64,000 nt of DNA from Gemmatimonadota bacterium (GCA_026705765.1 JAPPAB010000129.1:1-64000), one strand, 5' to 3'. Shown: positions 25,091 through 34,166, counted from the stretch's first letter. Program-made: numbers and translations. Notes: generated by a model not told the origin, from the sequence alone.

Positions 25091-26563
25091 ATGGCATTGA
25101 CGACCAATTATCTCGCTTATGATTTGGGTGCGTCCAGCGGCCGGGCTGTTTTGGGGCGTTTTGATGGCGCGCGTCTGGATATTGAAGAGATTCACCGGTT
25201 TCCCAATCAGGGGATACCCATTGGCAATCATTATTATTGGGATGCGCTGCGGCTGTTTGACGAGATGTGTACGGGGTTGCGTCTCGCGGTTCGGTCCGGG
25301 GAACCGCTCAATGGTATGGGCTGTGATACGTGGGGGGTCGATTATGGCTTGCTCGATGCGCAGGACAATTTGCTCGGCAATCCCTTTTGTTACCGCGATG
25401 CGCGCACACAGGGAATGATGGATGTCGCGTTTGATCGCGTTTCTCGCGAGGAGATTTTTGAGCAGACGGGTATTCAGTTTATGGAGCTCAACACGCTGTA
25501 TCAGTTGCTCGCGCAGCGTCTGTCGCAATCGCCCCAACTCGATATTGCGCGTACGTTTCTCACGATGCCCGATTTGTTCAATTTCTGGTTTACGGGTATG
25601 AAGGTGTGTGAGTATTCCAATGCAACGACCACGCAGTTCTACAATCCGCGCGAGAATGCCTGGGCAAAATCAATGCTCAATGCGCTGGATATTCCCACGG
25701 ATATGCTTCCGGATGTGGTGTCTCCGGGTACGGTGCTTGGTCCCATGCGCAGGAGCATTGCGGATGAGATGGGTATTGCACCGATTGATGTGATTGCACC
25801 GGCTTGTCACGATACGGGGTCGGCGGTTGCGGCTGTGCCCCTTTCTTCACCCGATGCGGTTTATATCAGTTGTGGCACGTGGGCGTTGATGGGAGCGGAA
25901 TTGCCCGCACCCGCGATTAATAAGCGTGCGCTCGCGCACAATTTTACCAATGAAGGCGGTGTTGATCATACGATTCGGTTTTTGAAGAATATTTCGGGGC
26001 TGTGGATTGTGCAGGAATGCCGCCGCGTGTGGGCTTTGGCGGGGAAAGATTATTCGTGGGAAGAGTTGATGGGTCTGGCGATGGAATCGGATTGGCTCGC
26101 GTCGTTTATCGATCCGGATCACACCGATTTTGGTACGCCCGGGGATATGCCGTCTCGCATTCGGGATTTTTGCAAGCGCACTGGTCAAAGGTTGCCCGAT
26201 AGTGAGGGGGATATTATTCGCACGGCGCTGGAGAGTCTGGCGCTCAAATGTCGCTATGTTCTGGGGCAACTCGAAGATGTATTGGGCAAGACGCTAGGGG
26301 ATATTCACATTGTGGGTGGGGGTATCCACAATACGCTTTTGTGCCAGTTTATCGCTTCTGCAACGGGGCGCGCGGTGCTGTCAGGTCCGGCTGAGGCGAC
26401 TGCAATGGGCAATCTTTTGATGCAGGCGATGGGCAAAGGGCAGATTGGTTCTCTGGGTGAACTCCGGGATGTTGTGCGCGCTTCTACTGTGATTAAGACA
26501 TATAGCCCGACTGATGCGGATGCCTGGGACGAGGCGTTTGAGAAATTTCAACGGGTGATGTGA
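25091..26563 (+). CDS. rhaB: Rhamnulokinase RhaB
   Basis: A 490-residue FGGY-family sugar kinase that phosphorylates L-rhamnulose after rhamnose isomerisation. The N-terminal phosphate loop YLAYDLGASSGRAVLGRFDG is typical of RhaB. CDTWGVDYGLLD carries the catalytic Asp, and the second ATP site includes YISCGTWALMGAEL and IHIVGGGIHNTLLCQFIA. Rhamnose is a common sulfated marine-glycan sugar, consistent with the sulfatases around. No rhamnose isomerase or aldolase is adjacent. Its 3' end overlaps the convergent selenoprotein gene by 16 nt. Confidence 0.9.
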   Translation: MALTTNYLAYDLGASSGRAVLGRFDGARLDIEEIHRFPNQGIPIGNHYYWDALRLFDEMCTGLRLAVRSGEPLNGMGCDTWGVDYGLLDAQDNLLGNPFCYRDARTQGMMDVAFDRVSREEIFEQTGIQFMELNTLYQLLAQRLSQSPQLDIARTFLTMPDLFNFWFTGMKVCEYSNATTTQFYNPRENAWAKSMLNALDIPTDMLPDVVSPGTVLGPMRRSIADEMGIAPIDVIAPACHDTGSAVAAVPLSSPDAVYISCGTWALMGAELPAPAINKRALAHNFTNEGGVDHTIRFLKNISGLWIVQECRRVWALAGKDYSWEELMGLAMESDWLASFIDPDHTDFGTPGDMPSRIRDFCKRTGQRLPDSEGDIIRTALESLALKCRYVLGQLEDVLGKTLGDIHIVGGGIHNTLLCQFIASATGRAVLSGPAEATAMGNLLMQAMGKGQIGSLGELRDVVRASTVIKTYSPTDADAWDEAFEKFQRVM

Positions 26564-27111
26564 TCTATTGCCGCTTTGAGTTCTTTGGGGCTGAATCCAT
26601 AGGGCCCGTGTTTGCCGGCATAGGCGATGCGGTTGTCTGTGCCGATTAAGTAGAGGCGTTCGGGCCAGGCGATATAGTCGTTCATGACGGCGTCGTCCAT
26701 GTCGTCAACGTAGGTGCGTATGCCGTATTGCATGGCATCTTCGCATGTTTTTGCAACTTTTCGGCGTTCTGCAAGGGTTTTTGGGTCGTAGATGCCCGTG
26801 TCTTTGAGTTTCCAGCCGTCTTCTGGATGGGCTTCGCGGATGTAGATGACGAGAAAGTGGATCTGTTTGTGATATGTTGCATAGAGGTCGCGGAGGCTAA
26901 CTGCCTCGCGGACAAAGGGCGGTCATGTGAAGCTGCCGAAGATGAGTGCAACGGGTTTGTCTTTGCATAGTTGCGAGAGGCGCACGGGGTTTTCGCCGTT
27001 GATATCCGATAGTTCAAAGTCCGGTGCGAGGTCTCCTGCTTTGGGCGCACGGGAGTCATTTTGGCTGAGCCAGGCAAAGGCTTCGGCGCGATTTTGGAAG
27101 GTTTTGGACAT
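26548..27111 (-). CDS. Iodothyronine-deiodinase-like selenoprotein (in-frame UGA = Sec63)
   Basis: The frame begins at ATG 27111 (GGAGGA upstream), meets TGA at 26925-26923, and continues open to 26548. Read with selenocysteine it gives one 187-residue thioredoxin-fold protein. The centre reads PVALIFGSFT, Sec, PPFVREAV, and later HFLVIYIREAHPEDGWKL, both hallmarks of the deiodinase family (FGSxTUPPF and YIxEAHxxDGW). The N-terminus (APDFELSDINGENPVRLSQL) is AhpC/TSA-like. Bacterial members probably reduce peroxides or other substrates; thyroid-hormone chemistry is not implied. A SECIS-like hairpin follows the UGA. It is not a nonsense mutant: coding similarity is strong on both sides of the UGA and no other frame break is present. 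Confidence 0.87.
26887..26925 (-). promoter_or_regulatory. Predicted bacterial SECIS element of the deiodinase-like gene
   Basis: Starting at the UGA, GAGGC pairs with GCCUC around the loop AGUUA, with a looser outer stem (GUC/GAC). The loop G is the 22nd base after the UGA. Bacterial SelB-recognised hairpins need a stem just downstream of UGA and a G near the start of the apical loop, both met here. Confidence 0.68.
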
Positions 27112-27204
27112 GGGGAGTCCTCCGGGTTTTTTTAAATATATTATGGATCGATACGTCGTTTGTCAATATATCTGAAATGGAGCGGACAAAAAAAGGAGAG
27201 CTTT

Positions 27205-28314
27205 ATGGTCAGGTTCGGTGTGGTCGGTTTGAAGGGTATGGGCGGGCAACATGTGCGGGAGATTTCAGGACTGGATCGGGCGGAGTTGGTGGCGGTGGCG
27301 GATTTGGATCTGGATTATGCGCGGCAGGTTGGAGAAGAACGGGGTGCGCGCGCCTGGGGCGATTACCGGGAGATGGTCGAGGCCGAGGATCTGGATGCGG
27401 TGGTGATTGCTACGCCGCACCATCTCCACGCGCCGATGGGGTTGGATTGTTTGGAGGCGGGGTTGCATACTTTTGTGGAGAAGCCGATTGCGAATACGGT
27501 TTCCGAGGCGGACAGGATGATTGAGGCGGCGCAGGCGCGGGATTTGAAGCTGGCTGTGGGGCACAATTATCGCACGTTTCCCGGCAATCGCGCGCTGAAG
27601 CGGCTGATTGATGAGGGGGCGTTGGGAGAGATTTATCGGGTGCTGTGGTTGTGGATTGAGACGCGGCCAGAGGTGTATTACGACCGGGATATATGGCGGT
27701 GTACCTGGGAGCACGCAGGGGGTGGGGTGCTGATGAATCAGACGAGTCACGATCTGGATTTGCTGTGCTGGATGGTGGGTGATCCGGTCGCGGTTTCTGC
27801 GATGATGTGTAATTGGGGTCATCGGGTGGAGATTGAGGATACGGTTGTTGCCAATATCCGTTTTGCCTGTGGTGCCCATGCAAATGTGCAGTTGAGTACG
27901 TGCGATAGGCGGTTGAATTACAGACAGATTTCAGGGGATCTGGGTACGATTGAGTTTCGGGATGAGAAGAATGCCAATTCAAAGGTGCCCGATGTGTTTC
28001 GGCTGGGACGGTACGAGGCGCCTATGCGGGCGTTTATAAAGGGGGCAAAGGGGCATCAGCCAAATATTAACTGGGAGGATGTGCCGTCCGATGAGGGGGG
28101 TCCAACGCTGGTGGAGAGTTTTGTTTCGGCGATTCTGGATGGCGGAGAGGCGATTACAGATGGGGTGACGGCGCGGCGAACACTGGAACTGATTAACGCG
28201 ATTGTGCTTTCGGCTCTGCGAAAAGAGGAGGTCGCGATGCCGGTTGATCGGGATCGATATGATGAACTGATGGAAGAGCTAAAGCGCGGAGAGACGCAGG
28301 TGGACAGGTTGTAG
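27205..28314 (+). CDS. Gfo/Idh/MocA-family oxidoreductase
   Basis: A 369-residue NAD(P)-dependent dehydrogenase for a sugar or inositol-like substrate. The Rossmann domain starts FGVVGLKGMGGQHV and includes DAVVIATPHHLHAPMG and HTFVEKPIANTVSEAD with the EKP lysine. The C-terminal catalytic domain has GGGVLMNQTSHDLDLLCWM, where the late His is the usual catalytic residue. I chose ATG 27205 with AAGGAGAG upstream. It is followed 41 nt later by a xylose-isomerase-like gene and a terminator, so the pair probably forms one operon for sugar catabolism. Confidence 0.9.
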   Translation: MVRFGVVGLKGMGGQHVREISGLDRAELVAVADLDLDYARQVGEERGARAWGDYREMVEAEDLDAVVIATPHHLHAPMGLDCLEAGLHTFVEKPIANTVSEADRMIEAAQARDLKLAVGHNYRTFPGNRALKRLIDEGALGEIYRVLWLWIETRPEVYYDRDIWRCTWEHAGGGVLMNQTSHDLDLLCWMVGDPVAVSAMMCNWGHRVEIEDTVVANIRFACGAHANVQLSTCDRRLNYRQISGDLGTIEFRDEKNANSKVPDVFRLGRYEAPMRAFIKGAKGHQPNINWEDVPSDEGGPTLVESFVSAILDGGEAITDGVTARRTLELINAIVLSALRKEEVAMPVDRDRYDELMEELKRGETQVDRL

Positions 28315-28355
28315 GTTCTGGATTTTTTGGTTTTGACCAGATAGGAGAGGTAAGA

Positions 28356-29141
28356 ATGAGACTTTCGTGGATGACTTATGGTGTTTTGAAGGCACTTTCC
28401 CGACGGGATTTGTTGCAGATGTTGAAGGATCACGGGTTTGAAGGGGTGGAGTTTCGGACGGATGCGGGGCATGGGCACGGGGTGGAGGCGTCGATTGACG
28501 AGGCAGAGCGAGAGCAGGTGGTGGCAGATTGTGCGGCGATGGGGATCGATATTATGAGTGTTGCTACGGGCAATCGGTATCACGATACGGATCCGGATGA
28601 GCTTCGGGATCATATTGAGCAGACGATGGTTCGGATGGATCTGGCATCGGATCTGGGCGCGCCTCGCGTGCGCGTGTTTGGGAATAATTTTCCAGCAGAG
28701 GTGCCCAGGGAACAGACGATTGCCCAGGTGGCAGAGGCGCTGAAGCCGCTGTGTGATTACGGTGCTGAGAAGGGGGTGAAGCCGTGTCTGGAGTTGCACG
28801 GCGAGTTCGATTGGCAGGCGTGCAAGGCGGTGGCTGAGCTGGTGGATCACGAGAATTTTGGGTTGGTCTGGAATTCGGTGCCGCAAGATGTGGTTGATGG
28901 GTCTGTGAAACAGGCGCTGGATACGGTATGGCCCTGGCTGGACCATGTGCATATGCACGATCTGGCAGGACAGGGCTATCCGTATCGCGAGTTGTTCCGG
29001 CTGTTGCATGAGAAGGGATATGAGGGGTACATGTCGGCAGAGACCGAGCGACGCCCCGATAAGGGGGTGGGCGATCTGTGGATGTTTGTGGCTTATTATT
29101 CCGATCTGTTCAGAGCGTATCGCGATCTCGCTCGGGGGTGA
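28356..29141 (+). CDS. Sugar phosphate isomerase/epimerase-type TIM-barrel protein
   Basis: A 261-residue AP-endonuclease-2/xylose-isomerase-like barrel. Metal-binding positions are suggested by FEGVEFRTDAGHGHGVE, KPCLELHGEFDW (Glu), LVWNSVP, and WLDHVHMHDLAG (His-x-His). Such enzymes isomerise or epimerise keto- and aldo-sugars, often beside a Gfo/Idh/MocA dehydrogenase as here. The RBS is GGAGAGG just before the ATG. Exact substrate unknown. Confidence 0.85.
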   Translation: MRLSWMTYGVLKALSRRDLLQMLKDHGFEGVEFRTDAGHGHGVEASIDEAEREQVVADCAAMGIDIMSVATGNRYHDTDPDELRDHIEQTMVRMDLASDLGAPRVRVFGNNFPAEVPREQTIAQVAEALKPLCDYGAEKGVKPCLELHGEFDWQACKAVAELVDHENFGLVWNSVPQDVVDGSVKQALDTVWPWLDHVHMHDLAGQGYPYRELFRLLHEKGYEGYMSAETERRPDKGVGDLWMFVAYYSDLFRAYRDLARG

Positions 29142-29154
29142 GAGAGGTTGTAAG

Positions 29155-29194
29155 CACAAACGCCATCGGCAAAATAGCTGATGGCGTTTTTTGT
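29155..29194. terminator. Bidirectional rho-independent terminator
   Basis: CGCCATC (29161-29167) pairs with GATGGCG (29180-29186), extended by A/T runs on both sides and followed by TTTTTT. It sits between the convergent genes ending at 29141 and 29216 and can serve both. Confidence 0.8.
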
Positions 29195-29215
29195 GTTGGG
29201 AATTTGTACTGCAAA

Positions 29216-30346
29216 TTATGTCAATACTTCGCGCAAGCGTGCGGTGACGATTTCCTGGTCGTCTTCGATGAAATTGGTTACGGCGACGCGGAAGGTGTTT
29301 GCACTGCCGCGTGTCCATACGGCTGGATTGCCCTGTCGAAGTTCTTCGATTATTTGCACCGCGGTTTTGCCCAGTGCGGTTTCATCGACTGTGATGTGTA
29401 CGCCATCGCTCAGGCCTCGTGAGTCGGCCGAGAATTTGGCTGCGATGTGGGGAATGTCTTTCAGATTTGAGAGCAGTTCTTCGGCTTTGCGTTTGTATTC
29501 GGATAGACGCGCTTCGTGGTCCATGCTGAACCATTCGCGCAGGGCAACGACGACGGCGATGACTTCTTGCCGATCTACTTTTAGGGGGCGGCCTATGGTG
29601 TCGTAGGGGGAGGTTTCATAGCCGATGAAGGAATGGAGAAAGGCGGCGTCGATCAGGTCTTTGCGTCCGCACAAGATGCCCGTGGAGTGACAAGAGCCAA
29701 TGTATTTGGCGCCGTAGCCGATCAAGTCTGCGCCCATGTCGGGATATTTTAGCATGGTTTCGAGGGGATAGACCTGGCTCGCTGCATCGACGATGACGGG
29801 GATTCCGTTGGCGTGGGCGATGCGGACTACGTCTTCGGGGGATAAGACGCCTTCCTGGCCTCCGGGGGCAAAATAGTGGATGGCTGCGGTCTGGTCTGAT
29901 ATGGCGGCTTCGAGTTGGGCTTCGGTCGTTCCGCTTTCATCGCCGACTTCTATGAGTTTGGCACCGAAAACAGTGAGTACCGGGTCGTAGTGATAGCGCT
30001 GTTTTTTTTGTATTAGAATGTGGTGTTTCATGCCCGTGGTATCGGGCAATTGTTCCATTTTTTCGGGGTCGCTGCCCGACATGCAGGCGGCTGTGCTGAG
30101 GGCTAATGCTGCCGCGCATCCGGGTGTGACCATTGCCGCTTCCGCGCCGAGGGTGTCGGCGATGAGTGCACCGGTTTTTTTGAGTAGTGCTTCCATGTCC
30201 GCAAAGTAGCGATTCGCTATGTCCATTGCGGCTTGTATTTCAGGGCCCACACGCGACCCGCCGATGACTGTTTGATAGCCCGATGCGTTGATTACAGGCA
30301 CAACGCCCAGGTCTTTGTAGATTTGACGCGCTTTGTCGATGCTCAT
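29216..30346 (-). CDS. SelA-fold PLP-dependent enzyme (not selenocysteine synthase)
   Basis: A 376-residue fold-type I PLP protein related to SelA and to D-glucosaminate-6-phosphate ammonia-lyase. It shows VVPVINASGYQTVIGGSRVG at the N-terminus, VTPGCAAALALSTAACMSG, IPVIVDAASQVYP (PLP Asp) and the likely Schiff-base Lys in GYGAKYIGSCHSTG. True SelA has a different active-site block (usually DKLLGGPQAG-like) and is about 460 residues, so I do not call it SelA despite the selenium genes in this window. The start at 30346 has GGGAGA. The neighbouring RidA and dipeptidase genes suggest amino-acid or amino-sugar catabolism producing an imine. Confidence 0.78.
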   Translation of the reverse strand: MSIDKARQIYKDLGVVPVINASGYQTVIGGSRVGPEIQAAMDIANRYFADMEALLKKTGALIADTLGAEAAMVTPGCAAALALSTAACMSGSDPEKMEQLPDTTGMKHHILIQKKQRYHYDPVLTVFGAKLIEVGDESGTTEAQLEAAISDQTAAIHYFAPGGQEGVLSPEDVVRIAHANGIPVIVDAASQVYPLETMLKYPDMGADLIGYGAKYIGSCHSTGILCGRKDLIDAAFLHSFIGYETSPYDTIGRPLKVDRQEVIAVVVALREWFSMDHEARLSEYKRKAEELLSNLKDIPHIAAKFSADSRGLSDGVHITVDETALGKTAVQIIEELRQGNPAVWTRGSANTFRVAVTNFIEDDQEIVTARLREVLT

Positions 30347-30408
30347 GATTTCTCCCAAAAGTATGTTTTCACAATGAAGATGCCCGCGGAATGAATGGCG
30401 ATTTGCAA

Positions 30409-30813
30409 TCACGCTCTTTTCCCGCTGCCAATCTCCGCAACCGCATCAACCTCGACGAGTAGGTCGGGGCTTACCAGTGTTGGTGTTGCGACTGTGGCAC
30501 TGGCAGGGATATTATTCGGAAACGCCTTTGCACGCGCCGCAGTATAGTCCGTGTATCGGCTCATGTCGGTGATGAACGCCGTAATTTTTACCACGTCGTC
30601 CATTGTCGCACCCGCTTCGGCGAGAACCGCTCGGATATTCTCGAACACTTGACTTGCCTGTGCGCCCATATTGTCCCGGCCAACCACGTTGCCCTGTGGG
30701 TCAAAAGCGACCTGTCCCGAGACATATACTCTGTTTCCAACCTGCACGCCCTGGGCAATCCGGAATTTGCTTGCCCACGGCCATGGCGGATTTAATTCGA
30801 TTCGTTCTGGCAT
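30409..30813 (-). CDS. RidA/YjgF-family protein
   Basis: A 134-residue RidA-fold protein (SKFRIAQGVQVGNRVYVSGQVAFDP, then IRAVLAEAGATMDDVVKITAFITDM, ending LLVEVDAVAEIG). Archetypal RidA hydrolyses reactive imines from PLP enzymes, using an Arg in the PARS motif. Here the matching stretch reads PASATVATP without that Arg, so it probably belongs to another Rid subfamily with a different activity. It precedes the SelA-fold PLP gene by 62 nt on the same strand, an association fitting downstream handling of its product. Confidence 0.85.
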   Translation of the reverse strand: MPERIELNPPWPWASKFRIAQGVQVGNRVYVSGQVAFDPQGNVVGRDNMGAQASQVFENIRAVLAEAGATMDDVVKITAFITDMSRYTDYTAARAKAFPNNIPASATVATPTLVSPDLLVEVDAVAEIGSGKRA

Positions 30814-30914
30814 CTTCTACCTTTTTATTGTTGTCGCGCTATTTTATTAATTTCTAATCCTACAGTCAACAGAAACTCCACGCATCGATCATGGTTTTCC
30901 TCTCTTTTTATTTA

Positions 30915-32150
30915 TTAGACCGCGTAAGCTGAGTTTTTCCAGACGTCCTGAGCTACGCGGAGGATGTTGCCGCCGATGATTTTTGCGATGTCGTCGTCGC
31001 TGTAGCCCCGTTGAACGAGGCCGACGGTGAAGAGGGGCCAGTTGGTCCAGGTGAGGCTTTGTTCCTGGTGGGGTTGTCGCCATTCGGGGGAATGGAGAGG
31101 GTCTCCTGGTGGCCAGAGTGCTTCCCACCGGTTGCGCTGTCTGGGACGGGGGTTGAGTTTTCGGTTGGCTTCGTCGCTGTATTTTGAGGGGTAGCCTCGA
31201 TCCGTGCCGATGGTGACGGCGTCAGTGCCAAAGGTTTTGGCGACGTAGTCGATGTGGTCGAGGAAGGCACTGATGTCGCCGTTGCCGCCGAGGAATGCGG
31301 GTACATTGGTGATGCCCATGGTGCCCCCGGTATCGAGTACTGCGCGGATGATGTTGTCGGGTTTGCTGCGGATGTGTTCGTTGACTGTGCAGGCGACGGA
31401 GTGGCTGACGACGACGGGTTGTGTGGATGCTTTTGCCGCGTCGAGGCAGGTTTGCCAGCCGGTGTGGGCGAGGTCTATGATGATGCCGAGGCGGTTCATT
31501 TCGTTGACTGTGGTGTGTCCAAAGTCGCTTAATCCCGCGTCGTTGGGTTCGCCGCAGCCGTCTCCAATGGGGTTGCGGCGGTTGTACGTGAGGTGCATCA
31601 TGCGCGCGCCTAGTTGTGCAAAGACGCGGATGTAGCGCAGTTCTTCGTCCGGGTTGGCTTGGTCGCCAGCGAGTGGGATGCCGTTGCAGGTGAGGTAGGT
31701 GCAGCGTTTGCCCGCTTTGTGGGCTGCGACGATGTCGTCGGGCGTGGTGACGCGCTGGAGGAAGTCGGACATGGCGTCGGTGTTGTACGTGTGTCGAGCA
31801 AGGCGTTTGATGAGGCGCAGGGGGTCGTTGCATTCTTCTCCTGCGTTTTGAAAGGTGCAGGTGACGCCAGAGGTCTGCCAGATTTCCCGGTATTCTCGAC
31901 GGAGTTCGGGGGTGAGTGCCCAGCGGGTCATGCCCATGTCTTCGGTGAGGTCTTGCAGTTCGCGGTCAGACGCGCCTGCTTCGATGGCTGCGTTGACGGG
32001 GTCGGGATCGACGGGTGAGCGCAGGCCCAGGCCGTAGGATTCGATGACGAGGGCGTGTTCGTGAAGTTCCAGGCCGTGATCCAGGTCGCGCTGTGACGGT
32101 TTGAGGATGTTGAGTGCTACGTCGCGAGCGTGTTGCATTTGGTCGTTCAT
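30915..32150 (-). CDS. Membrane dipeptidase (M19, renal dipeptidase family)
   Basis: A 411-residue TIM-barrel metallopeptidase: MMHLTYNRRNPIGDGCGEPNDAG, MNRLGIIIDLAHTGWQT (metal His), VVVSHSVACTV (metal His) and AVTIGTDRGYPS. The N-terminal metal site of the family is normally D-G-H-x-D; here the region reads ELHEHALVIESYGLG, so one ligand may differ. M19 enzymes cleave dipeptides, often with a C-terminal D-residue. Likely in one transcription unit with the RidA and PLP-lyase-like genes. Confidence 0.83.
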   Translation of the reverse strand: MNDQMQHARDVALNILKPSQRDLDHGLELHEHALVIESYGLGLRSPVDPDPVNAAIEAGASDRELQDLTEDMGMTRWALTPELRREYREIWQTSGVTCTFQNAGEECNDPLRLIKRLARHTYNTDAMSDFLQRVTTPDDIVAAHKAGKRCTYLTCNGIPLAGDQANPDEELRYIRVFAQLGARMMHLTYNRRNPIGDGCGEPNDAGLSDFGHTTVNEMNRLGIIIDLAHTGWQTCLDAAKASTQPVVVSHSVACTVNEHIRSKPDNIIRAVLDTGGTMGITNVPAFLGGNGDISAFLDHIDYVAKTFGTDAVTIGTDRGYPSKYSDEANRKLNPRPRQRNRWEALWPPGDPLHSPEWRQPHQEQSLTWTNWPLFTVGLVQRGYSDDDIAKIIGGNILRVAQDVWKNSAYAV

Positions 32151-32202
32151 GGTTGTTTTCCTGTTTTATATGTTAAGCGGTCAGCAAATCAGGCGTTATA
32201 GA

Positions 32203-32246
32203 GCCGTCATCGCGGTATGTTTTTGAGCCGCGATCCAGAAGGTTTT
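32203..32246. repeat. GCGGC hairpin repeat element
   Basis: GCCGTCATCGCGG, a short loop, then GCCGCGATCCAGAAGG. It ends exactly at the stop codon of the hydrolase gene (32247). Confidence 0.8.
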
Positions 32247-34166
32247 TTACAAAAAATCGATCAGGTCCTCGTTTTTTGCAAGGTCATATTTTATTGTCAG
32301 CGTTGCTTCGGGATAAAGCGCGTAGGCCGCTTCTGCCCAGGAGGTGTCGAAGGTATCGCCCGTGTTGTGTAAGAGCAAGTTGTTCGGGGCGATGAGTGCT
32401 GCGGCATTGGGCAAGCCTCCCGCTTTGAGTATGCCGGGGATGGGCAGGTGTTTGAGGTAGTCGTTTTCGGTTGCGGTGTTGAATGCGTTGATGTCGGATG
32501 CGATTTGTAGATCGGTGCGTTCTGTGATTGCACCTGCGATGATGGTCCAGAGTCCGGCATTGCCAAAGCCGACGATGTTTACTGGACCACTGGGTATGTG
32601 GCGCAATGCGAGTGCGATGTCGTATATGCGTTCGGCGTCATCGGTGCGGTTAAAGGTGTTGAAGAATTTCCCGCCTCCGCGCGGTTCTTCGGGATTTTCT
32701 TCGCCGATGTTTTGGCCCGTGCCGAAGGGGTCTATGGCATAGACGGTGTGATTTTTGTCGAGGAGGGCCTGGATAATGGGTGAGTACAGGGCGTCCATGC
32801 CGTGCGGGTGAATTAAGAGGGTGGATGTGTCGGACGGGGTTTCGGGCGTGAAGGTGCGGATGGGGACGCGCACGTTGCGGCGGTTGCCGATGAGTGTTCC
32901 GTTTTCTTTCGTGTTGTGTTCGTAAGTGACGGTGCTGTTGTCGTAGCCGACGGTTATGCGCAGTGCTTCGCCCAGGGTGCGTCGATTTGCGGCGAGGGTG
33001 TCGGGGGTGTTTGGGCGATAGGTTTCCAGTGCGGTTTTGGATGCGGCAATGCACTGGCGGATGAGGTCTGCGTGTTGGGTGATTGCGCCGTCGGGCAGGC
33101 CATTGAAAAAGGCGAGCATGTTTTTGTGTTCTTCGACTTCAAAAGGGGGTTCGCTAAAGTTGTCGTCAAAGGGCAGGTCGAGCCAGCGGGCGAACCAGCG
33201 GTACACGGCTTCTCGCATTTCGAGGTTGTAGCCGTGGGGCGCGTCAATCTGGATTTGAGAGATGCGGTCGTCGGCGTCGTAGAGGTCGTATATGCGTTTG
33301 ATGGCGGGGTATTCGACGTCGGGTGTGTGTTGTGTCCAGTCCTGTGAGGAACTGACGAGGATGAGGGGTTTGGGCGCGAAGGTGGCGCCGATATCGACGT
33401 TGTTGGTGTCGATGCGCAGCAGGGGGGCGTTTTCACAGACACAGCCGCCTTGCATGTAGGCGGAGACCATGCAGACGGGTGCGGCGACGTGCAGGCGGTC
33501 GTCAACGGCATAGAGGTTATAGGTTTGGGTGCCGCCGCCCGATTCGCCGGTGCAGCCCAGGCGGTTGGTATCGACTTCGGGGAGTTCGCAGAGGAAGTCG
33601 AGTGCGCGGATGCTGTTCCAGAGTTGAAATCCCAGGATGCCGATGTTCCAGAGCATGCGGTCGTCTTGTTTGTGGGGCCAGGGTGCGCGGTGTACAATAC
33701 TGTAGGTTTCTTTCTGGTATGCGCCGGAGAGGTGTCGGGCACTGTCGTTGTAATCGACCATGTCCCACATGAAGGCCGTGCAGCCCATTCGAGCAAAGGT
33801 GATGCCCCTGCCCGGGTAGGATGTGTCGCCGTGTTGTATGCGGCCCAGTTGTGCATGTCCGTGTGGGCTTAAGATGCCGGGGTGGCTTTTGGGTTGTGGG
33901 TCGAGGGGACGAAAGAGGCTGCCGCCCACGTAGAAGTTGGGCAAGCTCTGGAAGTAGGCTTTTTCGATGGTGTACCCGTCTCGTTCAATGCGGTCGTAGA
34001 TGTGGATGTCGAGCGGGGTTTTTTCGGGCATTGGCCAGAGTCCAGCGGCAAAGAGGATTTGCTTTTTGAGTCTTGCCTTTTCTCGTTCCCAGGTTTCGCG
34101 GTCGGGATATGTTGCGGGCGTGAATTCGGTGCTGGTGTGCGGGAGGTTTTGCCATCGGGGGTCCAT
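32247..34166 (-). CDS. Large double alpha/beta-hydrolase (acetyl xylan esterase-like)
   Basis: A 639-residue protein. The N-terminal hydrolase domain (residues ~80-340) has the nucleophile elbow RLGCTGESGGGTQTY, a C-terminal APHGYNLEMREA with the candidate catalytic His, and CMVSAYMQGGCVCENA, as in acetyl xylan esterase/S9-like esterases. The second half (residues ~420-630) has a degenerate hydrolase fold (LLIHPHGMDALY, NIVGFGNAGLW) with no Ser in its elbow. It probably removes acyl groups from polysaccharides or oligosaccharides. No signal peptide. The stop abuts a repeat element, and another repeat precedes the start. Confidence 0.75.
   Translation of the reverse strand: MDPRWQNLPHTSTEFTPATYPDRETWEREKARLKKQILFAAGLWPMPEKTPLDIHIYDRIERDGYTIEKAYFQSLPNFYVGGSLFRPLDPQPKSHPGILSPHGHAQLGRIQHGDTSYPGRGITFARMGCTAFMWDMVDYNDSARHLSGAYQKETYSIVHRAPWPHKQDDRMLWNIGILGFQLWNSIRALDFLCELPEVDTNRLGCTGESGGGTQTYNLYAVDDRLHVAAPVCMVSAYMQGGCVCENAPLLRIDTNNVDIGATFAPKPLILVSSSQDWTQHTPDVEYPAIKRIYDLYDADDRISQIQIDAPHGYNLEMREAVYRWFARWLDLPFDDNFSEPPFEVEEHKNMLAFFNGLPDGAITQHADLIRQCIAASKTALETYRPNTPDTLAANRRTLGEALRITVGYDNSTVTYEHNTKENGTLIGNRRNVRVPIRTFTPETPSDTSTLLIHPHGMDALYSPIIQALLDKNHTVYAIDPFGTGQNIGEENPEEPRGGGKFFNTFNRTDDAERIYDIALALRHIPSGPVNIVGFGNAGLWTIIAGAITERTDLQIASDINAFNTATENDYLKHLPIPGILKAGGLPNAAALIAPNNLLLHNTGDTFDTSWAEAAYALYPEATLTIKYDLAKNEDLIDFL

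Noticed and set aside
26548-27111. Reading the deiodinase-like gene as a nonsense-broken pseudogene
   Set aside because: Family motifs are intact on both sides of the single UGA, the UGA falls exactly on the catalytic residue, a SECIS-like hairpin follows, and the window carries selD and tRNA-Sec.
28056-29318. Long open frame antisense to the Gfo/Idh/MocA and isomerase genes
   Set aside because: Composition is Arg/His/Pro-rich as in antisense shadows of GC-rich genes, and the plus-strand genes have full family motifs and RBSs.
29216-30346. Calling the SelA-fold enzyme selenocysteine synthase
   Set aside because: It is shorter than SelA, has a different lysine loop and sits with RidA and a dipeptidase, so the missing selA must be elsewhere.
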